In this document: piece after piece, positions 54,039 to 63,350 of the stretch
Layout: each line of letters starts with the position of its first letter
Position numbering within the stretch: position 1 is the stretch's first letter
Position numbers and translations under genes: made by a program
Source of the DNA: Algoriphagus limi
GTDB taxonomy: Bacteria; Bacteroidota; Bacteroidia; Cytophagales; Cyclobacteriaceae
Reading direction: 5' to 3'
NCBI RefSeq assembly: GCF_024919275.1
Contig: NZ_JANWGH010000001.1
Coordinates: 372,001-436,000, forward strand
Length of the DNA stretch: 64,000 bases
Notes under the pieces: model-generated
Seen by the model: only the letters and a program-made list of their open reading frames with translations
Told to the model about the DNA's origin: nothing
Databases searched by the model: none

Positions 54039-55613
54039 TTACTTGGCGATTTCTTCAGAAGGTCCTTGAGGTTTTACCAAAATGGTACTTTCTCGATCAA
54101 CTAGTACCATTCCCGGAGCGCTTCCTTTTACTTTGCGGACATATTTTGCTTCTGTGTAAATCACTGGAGCTAAGCTTTCATTTTTCAATTTTGAATAATA
54201 AGCAGCCAATGAAGCAGCTCTTTCCAAAACGGTTTTGGGAATTATTTTCCCCGACGCATTTCGGATAATCACATGTGAACCTGCTGCCTGCCTTGCATGA
54301 AGCCAAGTATCATTTTTATGTACAAAACTTCGAAGCATTTCATCATTGTCTTTGGCAGATTTTCCAACCCATACATCCATTCCATCGATATGAAAATGCT
54401 TAAAAGGTATATTTTCAGGCTCTTTGGAGATTTTTGTTTCCTGTCCATGATTCTTTTTAAACTCCTTTAAGGCTCTGAAATCTTCTAGTTGGCCTAATTC
54501 CTCCAACAAATCTTCTAAATGAATTTTTTGAAATTCCTTTGACTCTATGGATTCCCTAAGCTGATCTAGCTCGATTTGTCGGTTTTTACTTTTTCGATAC
54601 AGTTGCGCAGCAAGATCCTGTGGTTTTTGCTTGGGTTTAAGTTCAACCCGAATAGGTTCCTGGGTGTAAAAATTGAATAATTCGTGGGTTAAATTTCCAT
54701 CTTGGAAAACATGAAGATTGGCCATAATCACATCCGCCAACTGAGAGGGTGGAGGAGAAGTTTCCAATTCCTGAAGTTTTCCTTTGGCTTTTTTCAGATA
54801 ATTCTCAGTTCGTTTCAACTGATCCGAAAAATGCTTTATCAATTGCCGTTTTTCTTTTTCAAAAGCCCCAACTACTAAGGCTTTGTAAAAAAGCTCATTC
54901 AGTGCATCAATTGGGTCTGAAAACTGAGCAATAGCCTTGTCTTCAGGCAATAAGCTGAGATAAACCTCTTCATCCTTTTTTACCAAAGAAAAAATAGGAC
55001 TTTCCAGCATATCGATGAGCTCTAGCATGAGTTGCCACCTCTCTTCGAGATTAGCAGTTAAGTAGCCTTTGCTTTTAAGCCATTCTCTGGGGATTTTTCC
55101 AAGAGTTGGTAAAAACTGTGAAGCATTTCCTTCTAGCTCTAAAAATCGATCTTGACTTAGGTTCAAGTTTTTTTCTAAACTTCTCCAGTCCAAGGTGTGG
55201 TCTTCCTGAAATTCATTCCTAAATACGCGTAGAGGCTGATATTCATTGGGTTGGTAGAAAAGAACGTTGCTGCGATTCCCATGAAGTTTCAGCAATAGGG
55301 TAGCTCCAGATTCAAATTGCAGGTAGAATGCCCGCTCATAATTCAAGGCTTTACATGACACTACTTTTTCTCCGATTAATTCAGGGAAAAGGTTGATAGA
55401 GTTTCGTTTAGCCCGTTGGAAATTTTCCGGAAAAGAATAGTAAATGTGAGGGGAGAGGAAATGAGCTCGGAGGTACCTGAATTTCCCATTCCTCTGAAAT
55501 TCAATTACTAACTCATCTTTATTCTGAGAAAAACAGGCTGTGATTTCAAATCCAGTCAAGACTTCCTGAAGCCTAGGACAGAGAAATCGTAGAAAATGGA
55601 AATTCAGGTGCAT
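54039..55613 (-). CDS. RqcH-like NFACT protein
   Basis: A 524-residue protein of the NFACT family (Rqc2/RqcH, earlier FbpA), which binds stalled large ribosomal subunits and directs alanine tailing of nascent chains. N-terminal NFACT-N domain: HLNFHFLRFLCPRLQEVL and KLHGNRSNVLFY; a coiled-coil middle (residues about 250-385); and the C-terminal NFACT-R/DUF814 domain DTWLHARQAAGSHVIIRN and VKGSAPGMVLVDRESTIL. The position of the family's Asp-Arg motif (D97-R98 in B. subtilis) reads Glu93-Arg94 in ALNYERAFYL. It is cotranscribed with the MBL-fold gene upstream, sharing one base, and is convergent with the preceding gene. Confidence 0.88.
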   Translation of the reverse strand: MHLNFHFLRFLCPRLQEVLTGFEITACFSQNKDELVIEFQRNGKFRYLRAHFLSPHIYYSFPENFQRAKRNSINLFPELIGEKVVSCKALNYERAFYLQFESGATLLLKLHGNRSNVLFYQPNEYQPLRVFRNEFQEDHTLDWRSLEKNLNLSQDRFLELEGNASQFLPTLGKIPREWLKSKGYLTANLEERWQLMLELIDMLESPIFSLVKKDEEVYLSLLPEDKAIAQFSDPIDALNELFYKALVVGAFEKEKRQLIKHFSDQLKRTENYLKKAKGKLQELETSPPPSQLADVIMANLHVFQDGNLTHELFNFYTQEPIRVELKPKQKPQDLAAQLYRKSKNRQIELDQLRESIESKEFQKIHLEDLLEELGQLEDFRALKEFKKNHGQETKISKEPENIPFKHFHIDGMDVWVGKSAKDNDEMLRSFVHKNDTWLHARQAAGSHVIIRNASGKIIPKTVLERAASLAAYYSKLKNESLAPVIYTEAKYVRKVKGSAPGMVLVDRESTILVKPQGPSEEIAK

Positions 55614-56377
55614 CAGGGTAAATTTAAGACGAGTCCATCATACGCAAGATGGATTCCCTCAGGAAGTTCCTTTTCTATTTCTTGGTGAAGCCCAAGTTTG
55701 TGAGAAATGTGGGTGAAATAAGCCTCTCCAATATCCAATGAATTTACCTGTTCAATTGCTTCATCTAGAGTGAAATGAGATTGATGAGGTGTCTTTTGAA
55801 GAGCGTTTAATACCAGAATTTTTGATCCTTGAATGAGTTTTTTGGATTCTTCAGAAATAAAATTGGCGTCTGTGATATAGGTGAAATCTCCGATTCTAAA
55901 ACCCAAAACGGGTAATTTATTGTGCATAACGGGTATAGGAGTTACTCGAATTCCCTCCGCCTCAAATGGGCTATGATCGATTTCATGGGTAATTACGCGA
56001 GGGACGCCAGGGTATTTGACCTCCGAGAAGATATAGGAAAACTCCTGCTTGATTTGATCTATTACCTGTTTTCTCCCGAAGATCGGCATATCCCGATTCT
56101 GCCGGAAATTAAAAGGGCGAATGTCATCCAGTCCAGCTGTGTGATCTTTATGCTCATGTGTAAAGAGTACCGCGTCTAAATGAGAAATTCCTTCCCGAAG
56201 CATTTGCATCCGGAAATCAGGTCCTGTATCGATAACGATGCTTTTTCCATCTATCTCGAGATGAGCAGACGTTCTAAAACGTTTATCTCTAAAATCCAAT
56301 GAGGTACAGACATCGCAGTTACACCCAATCACAGGGATGCCTTGAGAAGTACCTGTTCCTAAAAATCGGATTTTCAA
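55613..56377 (-). CDS. PhnP-like MBL-fold metallo-hydrolase
   Basis: A 254-residue metallo-beta-lactamase-fold hydrolase. The metal motif is THEHKDH (His74, His76, Asp78, His79) followed by TAGLDDIRPFN, and further His residues are in HNKLPVLGF, ISHKLGL and the mid-chain ITD. The cysteine cluster CNCDVC (residues 19-24) resembles the extra zinc site of PhnP, a phosphodiesterase for cyclic ribose phosphates. The stop overlaps the RqcH start by one base, and its own start overlaps the upstream small protein, so three genes form an operon. Substrate unknown. Confidence 0.85.
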   Translation of the reverse strand: MKIRFLGTGTSQGIPVIGCNCDVCTSLDFRDKRFRTSAHLEIDGKSIVIDTGPDFRMQMLREGISHLDAVLFTHEHKDHTAGLDDIRPFNFRQNRDMPIFGRKQVIDQIKQEFSYIFSEVKYPGVPRVITHEIDHSPFEAEGIRVTPIPVMHNKLPVLGFRIGDFTYITDANFISEESKKLIQGSKILVLNALQKTPHQSHFTLDEAIEQVNSLDIGEAYFTHISHKLGLHQEIEKELPEGIHLAYDGLVLNLP

Positions 56378-56652
56378 AACTTCAATTGGGTTTGTTGTAA
56401 TTCTTTGAGAAAATCTTGAACGGATTTTTCACTGAAATCCTGAGGATTAAACTGCAATTCCCCCAAAATGTCTACCAAGGCATTGATTTTTCCTTCTAGA
56501 GGAAAGTATTTATTGACAATGACAATTTTGGTGTCTTTCAATATGCAATAACCTGATTTGAAATTTCCTTTTTCATAGCGCAGCACGTAATCGGACGCTG
56601 CAAAAAGGTTTTCCAATTTGTCCAAAAAATGCCTTGTGTATTTAATTGCCAT
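56374..56652 (-). CDS. small conserved hypothetical protein
   Basis: A 92-residue soluble protein of unknown function. The order looks like helix-strand-strand-helix: a helix (YTRHFLDKLENLFAAS), then YVLRYEKGNFKSGYCILKDT with a short strand pair, and KIVIVNKYFPLEGKINALVDIL followed by a C-terminal helix. No cysteines or histidines look catalytic. Its stop overlaps the start of the MBL-fold gene by four bases, and it starts two bases after the response-regulator gene upstream, which suggests a shared transcript and role. Confidence 0.7.
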   Translation of the reverse strand: MAIKYTRHFLDKLENLFAASDYVLRYEKGNFKSGYCILKDTKIVIVNKYFPLEGKINALVDILGELQFNPQDFSEKSVQDFLKELQQTQLKF

Positions 56653-56654
56653 GA

Positions 56655-57032
56655 TTAATTCAGGAATTTTTTAACTGTAGCCAATACCCGATCATAATCC
56701 AAGGGCTTTTGAATAAAGTCATCAAAACCTGCCTTTCGAAAATCCTCATGGGTCATGTTGTGGATGTTCCCGCTGATCGCAATAATGGGAATATTTGACT
56801 TCTTCTCATCTTTCATTTCCCGAATCATTTTGGTGCAGGCAATTCCATCTAAAACGGGCATGCTAATATCCATCAGAATCAGGTCAAAATCCTCATTTTG
56901 AAGTTTTTCCAAGACCTGCTTCCCATTCCTGGCAGCAGTCATCTCGTAGTTTTCAAAGGCTAAAACGTTTTTGGTAAGGTTAATGATGATGGAGCTATCC
57001 TCTCCAACTAGTATTTTTTTAGGCTGACTCAT
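56655..57032 (-). CDS. single-domain response regulator
   Basis: A 125-residue CheY-like receiver with no output domain. Phosphorylation site Asp55 in LILMDISMPV, acidic pair Glu11-Asp12, and KPL at the C-terminal switch lysine (FIQKPLDYDR). It lies two bases from a small protein and overlaps the upstream receiver-HPt gene by four bases. It may be a phosphate sink or an intermediate in a phosphorelay. Confidence 0.9.
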   Translation of the reverse strand: MSQPKKILVGEDSSIIINLTKNVLAFENYEMTAARNGKQVLEKLQNEDFDLILMDISMPVLDGIACTKMIREMKDEKKSNIPIIAISGNIHNMTHEDFRKAGFDDFIQKPLDYDRVLATVKKFLN

Positions 57033-57784
57033 GGTTTAAAAATAATTTCTTCCTTGAAATATTGCTGAAATGATTCAATTTCTTTCTCAATTTGAGGTAG
57101 TGCTTCTTTCATTTTTTCAAATTCCTCACTTCTTCCGAAAGCCTCAGCTTTTGCTGCTACTAAATAAACAAGATTAATTCCTAGTGTACCTGCGTTCCCT
57201 TTGATGATATGAACTTGTTTGACTACATCGGCAGGATTTCCTGCCTCAATAACTTTTTTAGATTCTTCTACTAGGGAAAAAGCCTCATCCAAAAAATCCT
57301 GATAAATCTGACGAATTGTTTCCGGTTTATTGTATTTACTGAGTTGTTCAAATACTGATTTATCAAAAATTACTTTATTGATAATGAGATCATTGGACTC
57401 TTTTGATTTACTTATAGGTTTATTCTCAAGAGCCTGTCTAATTTTTTCCAAAAACTCCTTCGGACGGATAGGCTTTGTAATAAAATCATCAAATCCTTCC
57501 TGTATAAATGCGCTTCGATCATTTTCATCAGCAAAGGCAGTAACTGCTATAATCGGACATTGGCTTTGGCCTTGAGAACGGATTTTTTTGAGTGCATGAA
57601 TTCCGTCAACCTCGGGCATTTGAATATCCATCAGAATCAAATCATAGTCTTTTTGACTCGCTTTTTCGATGGCTTCTTTTCCATTGAGGGCACTCTCATA
57701 AGTCCAGATTTGTCCAACCAGATTTTCAAAAAACCGACGATTTAAATCATTGTCCTCTACGATCAGTACGCTTTTGCTTTTCAT
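57029..57784 (-). CDS. receiver-HPt fusion protein
   Basis: A 251-residue phosphorelay protein. Residues 1-120 are a receiver with Asp53 (LILMDIQMPEVDG) and the KPIRPKEF switch lysine. Residues about 145-240 form a four-helix HPt domain with the phosphoaccepting His192 in VKQVHIIKGNAGTLG. The next gene, a single receiver, overlaps its stop by four bases. No kinase is next to it; the hybrid kinase at 27737 lacks an HPt and could supply the phosphate, but that is a guess from domain content. Divergent from miaA. Confidence 0.9.
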   Translation of the reverse strand: MKSKSVLIVEDNDLNRRFFENLVGQIWTYESALNGKEAIEKASQKDYDLILMDIQMPEVDGIHALKKIRSQGQSQCPIIAVTAFADENDRSAFIQEGFDDFITKPIRPKEFLEKIRQALENKPISKSKESNDLIINKVIFDKSVFEQLSKYNKPETIRQIYQDFLDEAFSLVEESKKVIEAGNPADVVKQVHIIKGNAGTLGINLVYLVAAKAEAFGRSEEFEKMKEALPQIEKEIESFQQYFKEEIIFKP

Positions 57785-57827
57785 TCCTTATTTTGGAATT
57801 TTGAAACGGAACTAAAACTCGCCCATT

Positions 57828-58739
57828 TTGCTTGCCCAACCCACCTTAATTTTGATCGTAGGTCCTACTGCTGTTGGCAAAACTGAACTATGCCTTAATC
57901 TAGCCAAAAAATTCAAAACAGACATCGTTTCCTGCGATAGTAGGCAGTTTTATCGTGAGTTGGAAATAGGTACAGCAAAGCCCAGTCCTAAAGAATTGGC
58001 TGAAGTACCTCATCATCTGATCAATTCCATTTCTATCTACGAGGATTATGATGTGAAACAATTTGAGCAGGATGCTTTGAGGATTTTGGGTGATTTGTTC
58101 AAAGAAAAGAAAGTTGTAATCATGACCGGCGGTTCCGGACTTTTCGCCAAAGCCATTTCAGATGGATTGGATGAAATGCCTGAAATTGATCCTCAAATTC
58201 GCACTCAAATCATACAAGAATATGATGAAAAGGGCTTGACTTTCCTTCAGGAAGAAGTTGAAAAAGGAGATCCGGTTTATTTCTCGGAAGTTGATATTCA
58301 AAACCCTCAGCGATTAATGCGCGCTTTGGAAGTTATTCGAGGAACAGGAAAGCCTTTTAGCTCATTTCGAAAGCAAAAAAAAACGGAGCGACAGTTCCGG
58401 ATTTTGAAAATAGGGTTGACTAGAGATAGGGTAGAACTTTACCAGCGAATTGACACTAGAATGGATCAAATGATAGAAGCTGGCTTATTTGAAGAAGCTG
58501 AAAAATTCTTTGATCAATGTCACTTGAATGCTTTACAGACTGTTGGCTATCAGGAAATCTTCGGTTTCCTCGAAGGCAAATATGATCGGGAAGAGGCTAT
58601 TCGTTTGTTGAAAAGGAATTCCAGAAGATATGCCAAAAGGCAACTGACCTGGTTTAAAAAAGATCCTGAAATTCAATGGTTTAATCCCAGTGAGTTAAAT
58701 CAGATAATGAATTGGATTGATAAAGAATTGGCCTCTTAA
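57828..58739 (+). CDS. miaA: tRNA dimethylallyltransferase
   Basis: Adds an isopentenyl group to A37 of tRNAs that read codons beginning with U, 303 residues. P-loop VGPTAVGKTEL (residues 11-21); SCDSRQFYRELEIGTAKPS, VPHHLINSI and MTGGSGLFAKA are family blocks, as is the C-terminal YAKRQLTWFKKDP. The translation begins with TTG at 57828; a stop at 57813 in frame prevents a longer start, and no ATG is near. It is divergent from the receiver-HPt gene, with 43 bases between. Confidence 0.95.
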   Translation: MLAQPTLILIVGPTAVGKTELCLNLAKKFKTDIVSCDSRQFYRELEIGTAKPSPKELAEVPHHLINSISIYEDYDVKQFEQDALRILGDLFKEKKVVIMTGGSGLFAKAISDGLDEMPEIDPQIRTQIIQEYDEKGLTFLQEEVEKGDPVYFSEVDIQNPQRLMRALEVIRGTGKPFSSFRKQKKTERQFRILKIGLTRDRVELYQRIDTRMDQMIEAGLFEEAEKFFDQCHLNALQTVGYQEIFGFLEGKYDREEAIRLLKRNSRRYAKRQLTWFKKDPEIQWFNPSELNQIMNWIDKELAS

Positions 58740-58757
58740 TCAATCTAAAAATCAAAT

Positions 58758-59093
58758 TTAAATTTCCCGAAAACCGCCAATTGCAGCTACCCAGTTGTAA
58801 GGAGCTTTTTTGATCAGGCGGTTGTATTGCATTCGGTTAACTTTCAGTTCTCGCACGATTTCCAAAGCCTCTTCGATTTTAGGCTGTTTCTTTTTTGATT
58901 CCTTCAAATTCTCAAGAATTTCATCAGGATTTGGGAAGGAGTTTTCTGGGATTTGAAGTTCTGGGGAAAGCTTTCCCAAAGAATTCAAAAGATCACGCTG
59001 CAAAGAGATTTTTCTCTGGAGCGTGTATTTTACCGTCATGAAAAACAGAAGACTAGCTCCTGCAATTGTGAGAAATAAGGGAATGTAGCCCAT
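58758..59093 (-). CDS. small membrane-anchored hypothetical protein
   Basis: A 111-residue protein with one membrane segment at the N-terminus (residues 3-24, IPLFLTIAGASLLFFMTVKY) and a charged, probably helical cytoplasmic part (QRKISLQRDLLNSLGKLS, then KVNRMQYNRLIKKAP and the end NWVAAIGGFREI). No family recognised. It starts one base after pfkA, in the same operon. Confidence 0.7.
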   Translation of the reverse strand: MGYIPLFLTIAGASLLFFMTVKYTLQRKISLQRDLLNSLGKLSPELQIPENSFPNPDEILENLKESKKKQPKIEEALEIVRELKVNRMQYNRLIKKAPYNWVAAIGGFREI

Positions 59094-59094
59094 G

Positions 59095-60069
59095 TTAGAT
59101 ACTTAGGTACTCGATTAATTTCAAATGATCTGGAATAAGCGGTTTGGTTTTACCAATACAATCTCCGAATGGAGTGTAAATCACTTCTTGATTCATGATT
59201 CCGGCCATGCAGTTGGTCTTTCCATCCAAAAGTCCTTCAACTGCAGCCATTCCACATCTAGATGCTAAAACCCGATCTCGGGCTGTAGGGTTTCCTCCTC
59301 GCTGAATATGTCCCAAAGTGGTAACCTTAAATTCTTTGTTTTTGTCAGCGATTTTGGTTTTTACTTTATCCATGATCTCTGCAGCACTTCCTTCCTTATC
59401 TCCCTCTGCCACGACGATAATGCTTGAGGTCTTGGTTTTTCGAAGGTTTTTGAGGGATTTGACTACAGCGTCCAAATCAGTTTTGGTCTCCGGAACCATC
59501 ACAAATTCAGCTCCGCTGCCGATTCCGGATTCCACCGCAATAAAGCCGGCATCTCGGCCCATTACTTCGATAAAAAAGATTCTGTCGTGCGCTGCCGCTG
59601 TATCTCGGATTTTATCAATTGCGTCAAGAGCAGTATTCACAGCTGTATCAAATCCAATGGTATAATCAGTACCGTAAATGTCATTATCGATTGTTCCTGG
59701 ACAACCTACCACCGGTATTCCGAATTCTTCATGAAAGATTTTTGCTCCAGTGAAAGTCCCATCACCTCCGATAGCCACCAAGCCTTCGATTCCGTGAGCT
59801 TTTAGGTTTTCGAATGCCTTTTTTCGTCCTTCTGGAGTTCGGAATTTTTCTGAACGAGCAGATTTAAGCATGGTTCCTCCTCGCTGAACAATATTGGAAA
59901 CGGAGTAGGTATAAAGTCGCTTGATATCGCCAGCAATCATTCCTTCATATCCGTGGTAGATACCATAAACTTCCAGGCCCTTGTAAATCGCAGTTCGGAC
60001 AACTGCCCGAATACAGGCATTCATTCCTGGACTATCTCCACCAGATGTAAAAACGGCTATTTTTTTCAT
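59095..60069 (-). CDS. pfkA: 6-phosphofructokinase
   Basis: ATP-dependent phosphorylation of fructose-6-phosphate, the committing step of glycolysis, 324 residues. GGDSPGMNA at residues 10-18 binds ATP; the catalytic site is Asp128 in PGTIDNDI; GYEGM, MGRDAG and RGGNPTARDRVLASRCG follow. The length and the GGDGTF (residues 101-106) motif indicate an ATP-dependent, allosteric PfkA type rather than a PPi-dependent one. A minus-strand TATTTTTG element precedes it. The next gene downstream is the small membrane protein. Confidence 0.97.
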   Translation of the reverse strand: MKKIAVFTSGGDSPGMNACIRAVVRTAIYKGLEVYGIYHGYEGMIAGDIKRLYTYSVSNIVQRGGTMLKSARSEKFRTPEGRKKAFENLKAHGIEGLVAIGGDGTFTGAKIFHEEFGIPVVGCPGTIDNDIYGTDYTIGFDTAVNTALDAIDKIRDTAAAHDRIFFIEVMGRDAGFIAVESGIGSGAEFVMVPETKTDLDAVVKSLKNLRKTKTSSIIVVAEGDKEGSAAEIMDKVKTKIADKNKEFKVTTLGHIQRGGNPTARDRVLASRCGMAAVEGLLDGKTNCMAGIMNQEVIYTPFGDCIGKTKPLIPDHLKLIEYLSI

Positions 60070-60090
60070 TTTAATAGGTTAAAAGCTTTG

Positions 60091-60098
60091 CAAAAATA
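60091..60098 (-). promoter_or_regulatory. TATTTTTG element of pfkA
   Basis: Exact TAnnTTTG match on the minus strand, 22 bases before the pfkA ATG; the -33 region is weak. Confidence 0.4.
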
Positions 60099-60187
60099 TG
60101 GATTAAAGAAAGAAAGCCTTACTTTCTAAAAAGAATAAACTGTAAAATTTTATTCAAGCCAATTCAAAATCAGAAAATCCCGAAAGT

Positions 60188-61078
60188 ATGAAAAAGGTTG
60201 CCATACCTCTTGCTGAAAATGAAATTCCGCAGATTTCCTTGGGTTGTATGTCTCTTCCGGAAAATTCTTTGGAAGCTGAGAAAATCATTCATCAAGCCTT
60301 GGATTTAGGAATTAACCTTTTGGATACGGCTGATCTATATCAAAAAGGTCTCAATGAGGAAAATGTAGGGAAAGCTATCAAGGGCAGAAGGGATAAGGTA
60401 CTACTTAGTTCCAAAGTTGGGAATCAATGGCGAGCGGACGGAAGCGGTTGGGATTGGAACCCCCGGAAATCCTACATTTTAGAAGCGGTAGAAAAAAGCC
60501 TGAAACGATTACAGACGGACTATTTGGACTTTTACCTTCTCCATGGAGGAACAATCGATGATCCTTGGGATGAGACACTTCAAGCTTTTGAAATATTAAA
60601 GCAACAGGGAAAAATCAAAGCTTTTGGAATTTCTTCCATCCGCCCCAACGTCATTCGAAAAGTTTTGGCAAAGGATCCTCCAAGCTTAATCATGATGCAA
60701 TACAGCCCTTTGGATAGAAGACCCGAGGAATCTGTTTTTCCCTACTTGGAAAAATCTCCAAGTAGGGTTCTTGTTAGAGGATCTTTAGCAAAAGGACTTC
60801 TGTTGGATAAAAAACCGGTGGACTACCTTAATTACAGTTCCGAAGAAGTCAAAAATATCCGGGAAGTAATTCTAAATACGGGATTTGATCCACAAGCAGT
60901 TCTGATAGCATTTGGACTTTCACAACCGGCGGTAGCATCTTTATCGGTTGGGGCAAGTTCGGTAGATCAGATTGATAAACTAGGAAAGGCCTATGAACTC
61001 AGTCAAACCATTCCTTTGAATCTGATTCAATCATTAAGGCAACAAATACCTGCCTTCACTTACGAAAATCACCGATAG
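60188..61078 (+). CDS. aldo/keto reductase
   Basis: An NADPH-dependent oxidoreductase of the AKR superfamily, 296 residues, soluble. The catalytic tetrad is visible: Asp46 and Tyr51 in LLDTADLYQKG, Lys76 in LLSSKVGN and His119 in DFYLLHGG. The cofactor end block LSVGASSVDQIDK lies near residue 260. Substrate is unknown, as in most members. It stands alone; no terminator was found after it, only a palindrome at 61086-61106 that has its T run on the wrong side. Confidence 0.93.
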   Translation: MKKVAIPLAENEIPQISLGCMSLPENSLEAEKIIHQALDLGINLLDTADLYQKGLNEENVGKAIKGRRDKVLLSSKVGNQWRADGSGWDWNPRKSYILEAVEKSLKRLQTDYLDFYLLHGGTIDDPWDETLQAFEILKQQGKIKAFGISSIRPNVIRKVLAKDPPSLIMMQYSPLDRRPEESVFPYLEKSPSRVLVRGSLAKGLLLDKKPVDYLNYSSEEVKNIREVILNTGFDPQAVLIAFGLSQPAVASLSVGASSVDQIDKLGKAYELSQTIPLNLIQSLRQQIPAFTYENHR

Positions 61079-61140
61079 TCCAATTTTTTTCAGCTGAACT
61101 GAAAAATCCCCTAATTTCGAATTCACCCAAATTCTGAATC

Positions 61141-63321
61141 ATGCAAAGAGTAGCAATCCTATTCCTCTTTATTTCACTTTCATTTATTGCCTGTGAGCCA
61201 ACAACGATTACTGAAATTGAACGTTGGGAAGCTCAAGCTGAACGTGTAGAAATCATTCGGGATGATTTTGGAGTACCCCATATTTATGGCAAAAGCGATG
61301 CTGATGCAGTTTTTGGATTGCTCTATGCGCAATGCGAGGACGATTTTAGAAGAGTTGAGCGAAACTACATCTGGGCAACCGGAAGATTGGCTGAATTGGA
61401 AGGAGAGGAGGCGCTTTATTCAGATGTTCGGGCAAATCTCTACATGACAGAAGAAGAAGCAAAAGCTGTCTATGAATCGGCTCCAGAGTGGTTGAAAGAA
61501 CTTTGTCAGGCATTTGCAGATGGAATCAATTACTATTTGCATACCCACCCAGAAGTTGAGCCTCAGGTCATCAAAGTTTACGAACCTTGGTTTACGATGT
61601 ATTTTTTCGAAGGCTCAATAGGAGGGGATATTGAGCAGATTCCTACTTCCCGTATTAAGGCATTTTATGAAAACAACGAGGCATTAGCCTATTCCGAGTT
61701 TCGGGATGGATTGAGTCATCCTGACCCGGAGGAAGAACCAAAAGGTAGTAATGGCATAGCAGTATCTGGAGAAATGACGGCTTCTGGGAATGCCATGCTG
61801 CTAATCAATCCTCATACCTCTTTTTATTTCCGCCCGGAAGTTCATGTTGTCAGCGAGGAAGGACTGAATGCTTATGGAGCCGTGACTTGGGGACAGTTTT
61901 TTGTTTATCAAGGATTTAATGAAAAAACTGGTTGGATTCATACTTCTACGCGTGTCGATTTTATTGATGAATTTATGGAAGAAGTATCGGAGGAAGATGG
62001 AAAGCTAGTTTATCGCTATGGGGATGAAAAAAAGGAAGTTGAGTCCTTTCCTGTGACTTTGTCCTATCAAACCGAAGAGGGCTTGAAGCAACGGGAATTT
62101 ACTCTGTACCGTACGCATCATGGACCTATTACTCATCAACTTGAAGATAAATGGGTAGCCACAAAAATCAATTGGGACCCCGTAAATGCTTTGATTCAAA
62201 GTTTCACCCGAACCAAGCTTGCCAACTATGAGGAATTCAAGGAGATGATGAATATCAGAACCAATTCCTCCAATAACACTGTTTTTGCGGATGCGGAAGG
62301 AAATATTGCTTATTTCCATGGCAATTTCATTCCAAAAAGGAATCCTGAATTTGACTTTTCTAGGCCATTGGATGGTTCAAATCCAAAAACAGATTGGCAA
62401 GGTATCCATACAGTTGATGAAAGTATTACGCTTCTAAATCCGCCTACAGGATGGATTCAAAACTGTAACTCTACGCCATTTACTGCGGCTGGTGAATTCA
62501 GCCCTAAAGCAGAAAATTATCCGGTTTACATGGCTCCGGATCGTGAAAATTTCCGAGGAATTCATGCAGTTAAGGTATTGAAAGAAGCTTCGGACTTGAC
62601 TTTGGATACCTTTATTGAATTAGCCTACGAACCAACATTGCCAGCTTTTGAAAGATTGATTCCGCACTTGGTGCAAGCCTTGGAAAAGTATGGAAATGAC
62701 ACGGAAATCAAACAAGCTACTGAAGTTTTAAAGGCTTGGGATTTCAAAACCGGGAAAGAATCGGTTGCGATGAGTTTGGCTCATTTTTATGGAATGAATC
62801 ATCAGCGCAAATTCCGGGATATGCAGGATTTGGTGGACAATGAAACCGTTTCTTCTCTTTCTCAACCAGAAACCCAGAAAGAACTGGTTGAGGTTTTCGA
62901 AGAAACTTTGAATCAAATGAACGCTGATTTTGGAACTTGGAATACGCCTTGGGGAGAAATAAACCGATTCCAACGACTCAATGGTGATATTGATTTAGCC
63001 TACGATGATGATCAGCCTTATATCCCAATTGGGATGGCTTCCGGTCGATGGGGGGCTTTGGCATCCTATGGAGCGAGCACCAAAGAAGGCACCAAAAGAC
63101 TTTATGGAAGTTCTGGGAATAGCTTTGTGGCAGTCGTAGAGTTTGGAGATAAGGTACGAGCTAAGAGCATCTTGGCAGGAGGTCAAAGTGGAGATCCAAA
63201 TTCACCCCATTTCCTCGATCAAGCTCAACGCTATGCAGATGCAAACTTTAAGGAGGTTGCCTATTACCGAACAGATGTAGAAAAAAGAGCAGAAGAAAGG
63301 TATAAGCCAGGGAAGAGATAG
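61141..63321 (+). CDS. penicillin acylase family lipoprotein
   Basis: An N-terminal nucleophile hydrolase of 726 residues, exported as a lipoprotein (signal peptide ending SFIAC). Members are cleaved autocatalytically before a serine that becomes the new N-terminal nucleophile; here this is Ser203 in PKGSNGIAVSGE. The alpha-chain part contains RDDFGVPHIYGKSDADAVFGLLYAQCEDDFRR (residues 40-71, cited by position) and the beta chain has NPHTSFYFRPEV and GFNEKTGWIHTS. Related enzymes deacylate beta-lactams or the acyl homoserine lactones of quorum sensing; which substrate this one takes cannot be read here. It ends before a repeat-rich intergenic region. Confidence 0.9.
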   Translation: MQRVAILFLFISLSFIACEPTTITEIERWEAQAERVEIIRDDFGVPHIYGKSDADAVFGLLYAQCEDDFRRVERNYIWATGRLAELEGEEALYSDVRANLYMTEEEAKAVYESAPEWLKELCQAFADGINYYLHTHPEVEPQVIKVYEPWFTMYFFEGSIGGDIEQIPTSRIKAFYENNEALAYSEFRDGLSHPDPEEEPKGSNGIAVSGEMTASGNAMLLINPHTSFYFRPEVHVVSEEGLNAYGAVTWGQFFVYQGFNEKTGWIHTSTRVDFIDEFMEEVSEEDGKLVYRYGDEKKEVESFPVTLSYQTEEGLKQREFTLYRTHHGPITHQLEDKWVATKINWDPVNALIQSFTRTKLANYEEFKEMMNIRTNSSNNTVFADAEGNIAYFHGNFIPKRNPEFDFSRPLDGSNPKTDWQGIHTVDESITLLNPPTGWIQNCNSTPFTAAGEFSPKAENYPVYMAPDRENFRGIHAVKVLKEASDLTLDTFIELAYEPTLPAFERLIPHLVQALEKYGNDTEIKQATEVLKAWDFKTGKESVAMSLAHFYGMNHQRKFRDMQDLVDNETVSSLSQPETQKELVEVFEETLNQMNADFGTWNTPWGEINRFQRLNGDIDLAYDDDQPYIPIGMASGRWGALASYGASTKEGTKRLYGSSGNSFVAVVEFGDKVRAKSILAGGQSGDPNSPHFLDQAQRYADANFKEVAYYRTDVEKRAEERYKPGKR

Positions 63322-63350
63322 GTTCAGTTTTGCTTATCCTTACTTTGGCC

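Noticed and set aside
61086..61106. Hairpin TTTTTCAG/CTGAAAAA as terminator of the aldo/keto reductase
   Set aside because: The T run precedes the stem on the plus strand instead of following it, so it does not suit transcription from the left.
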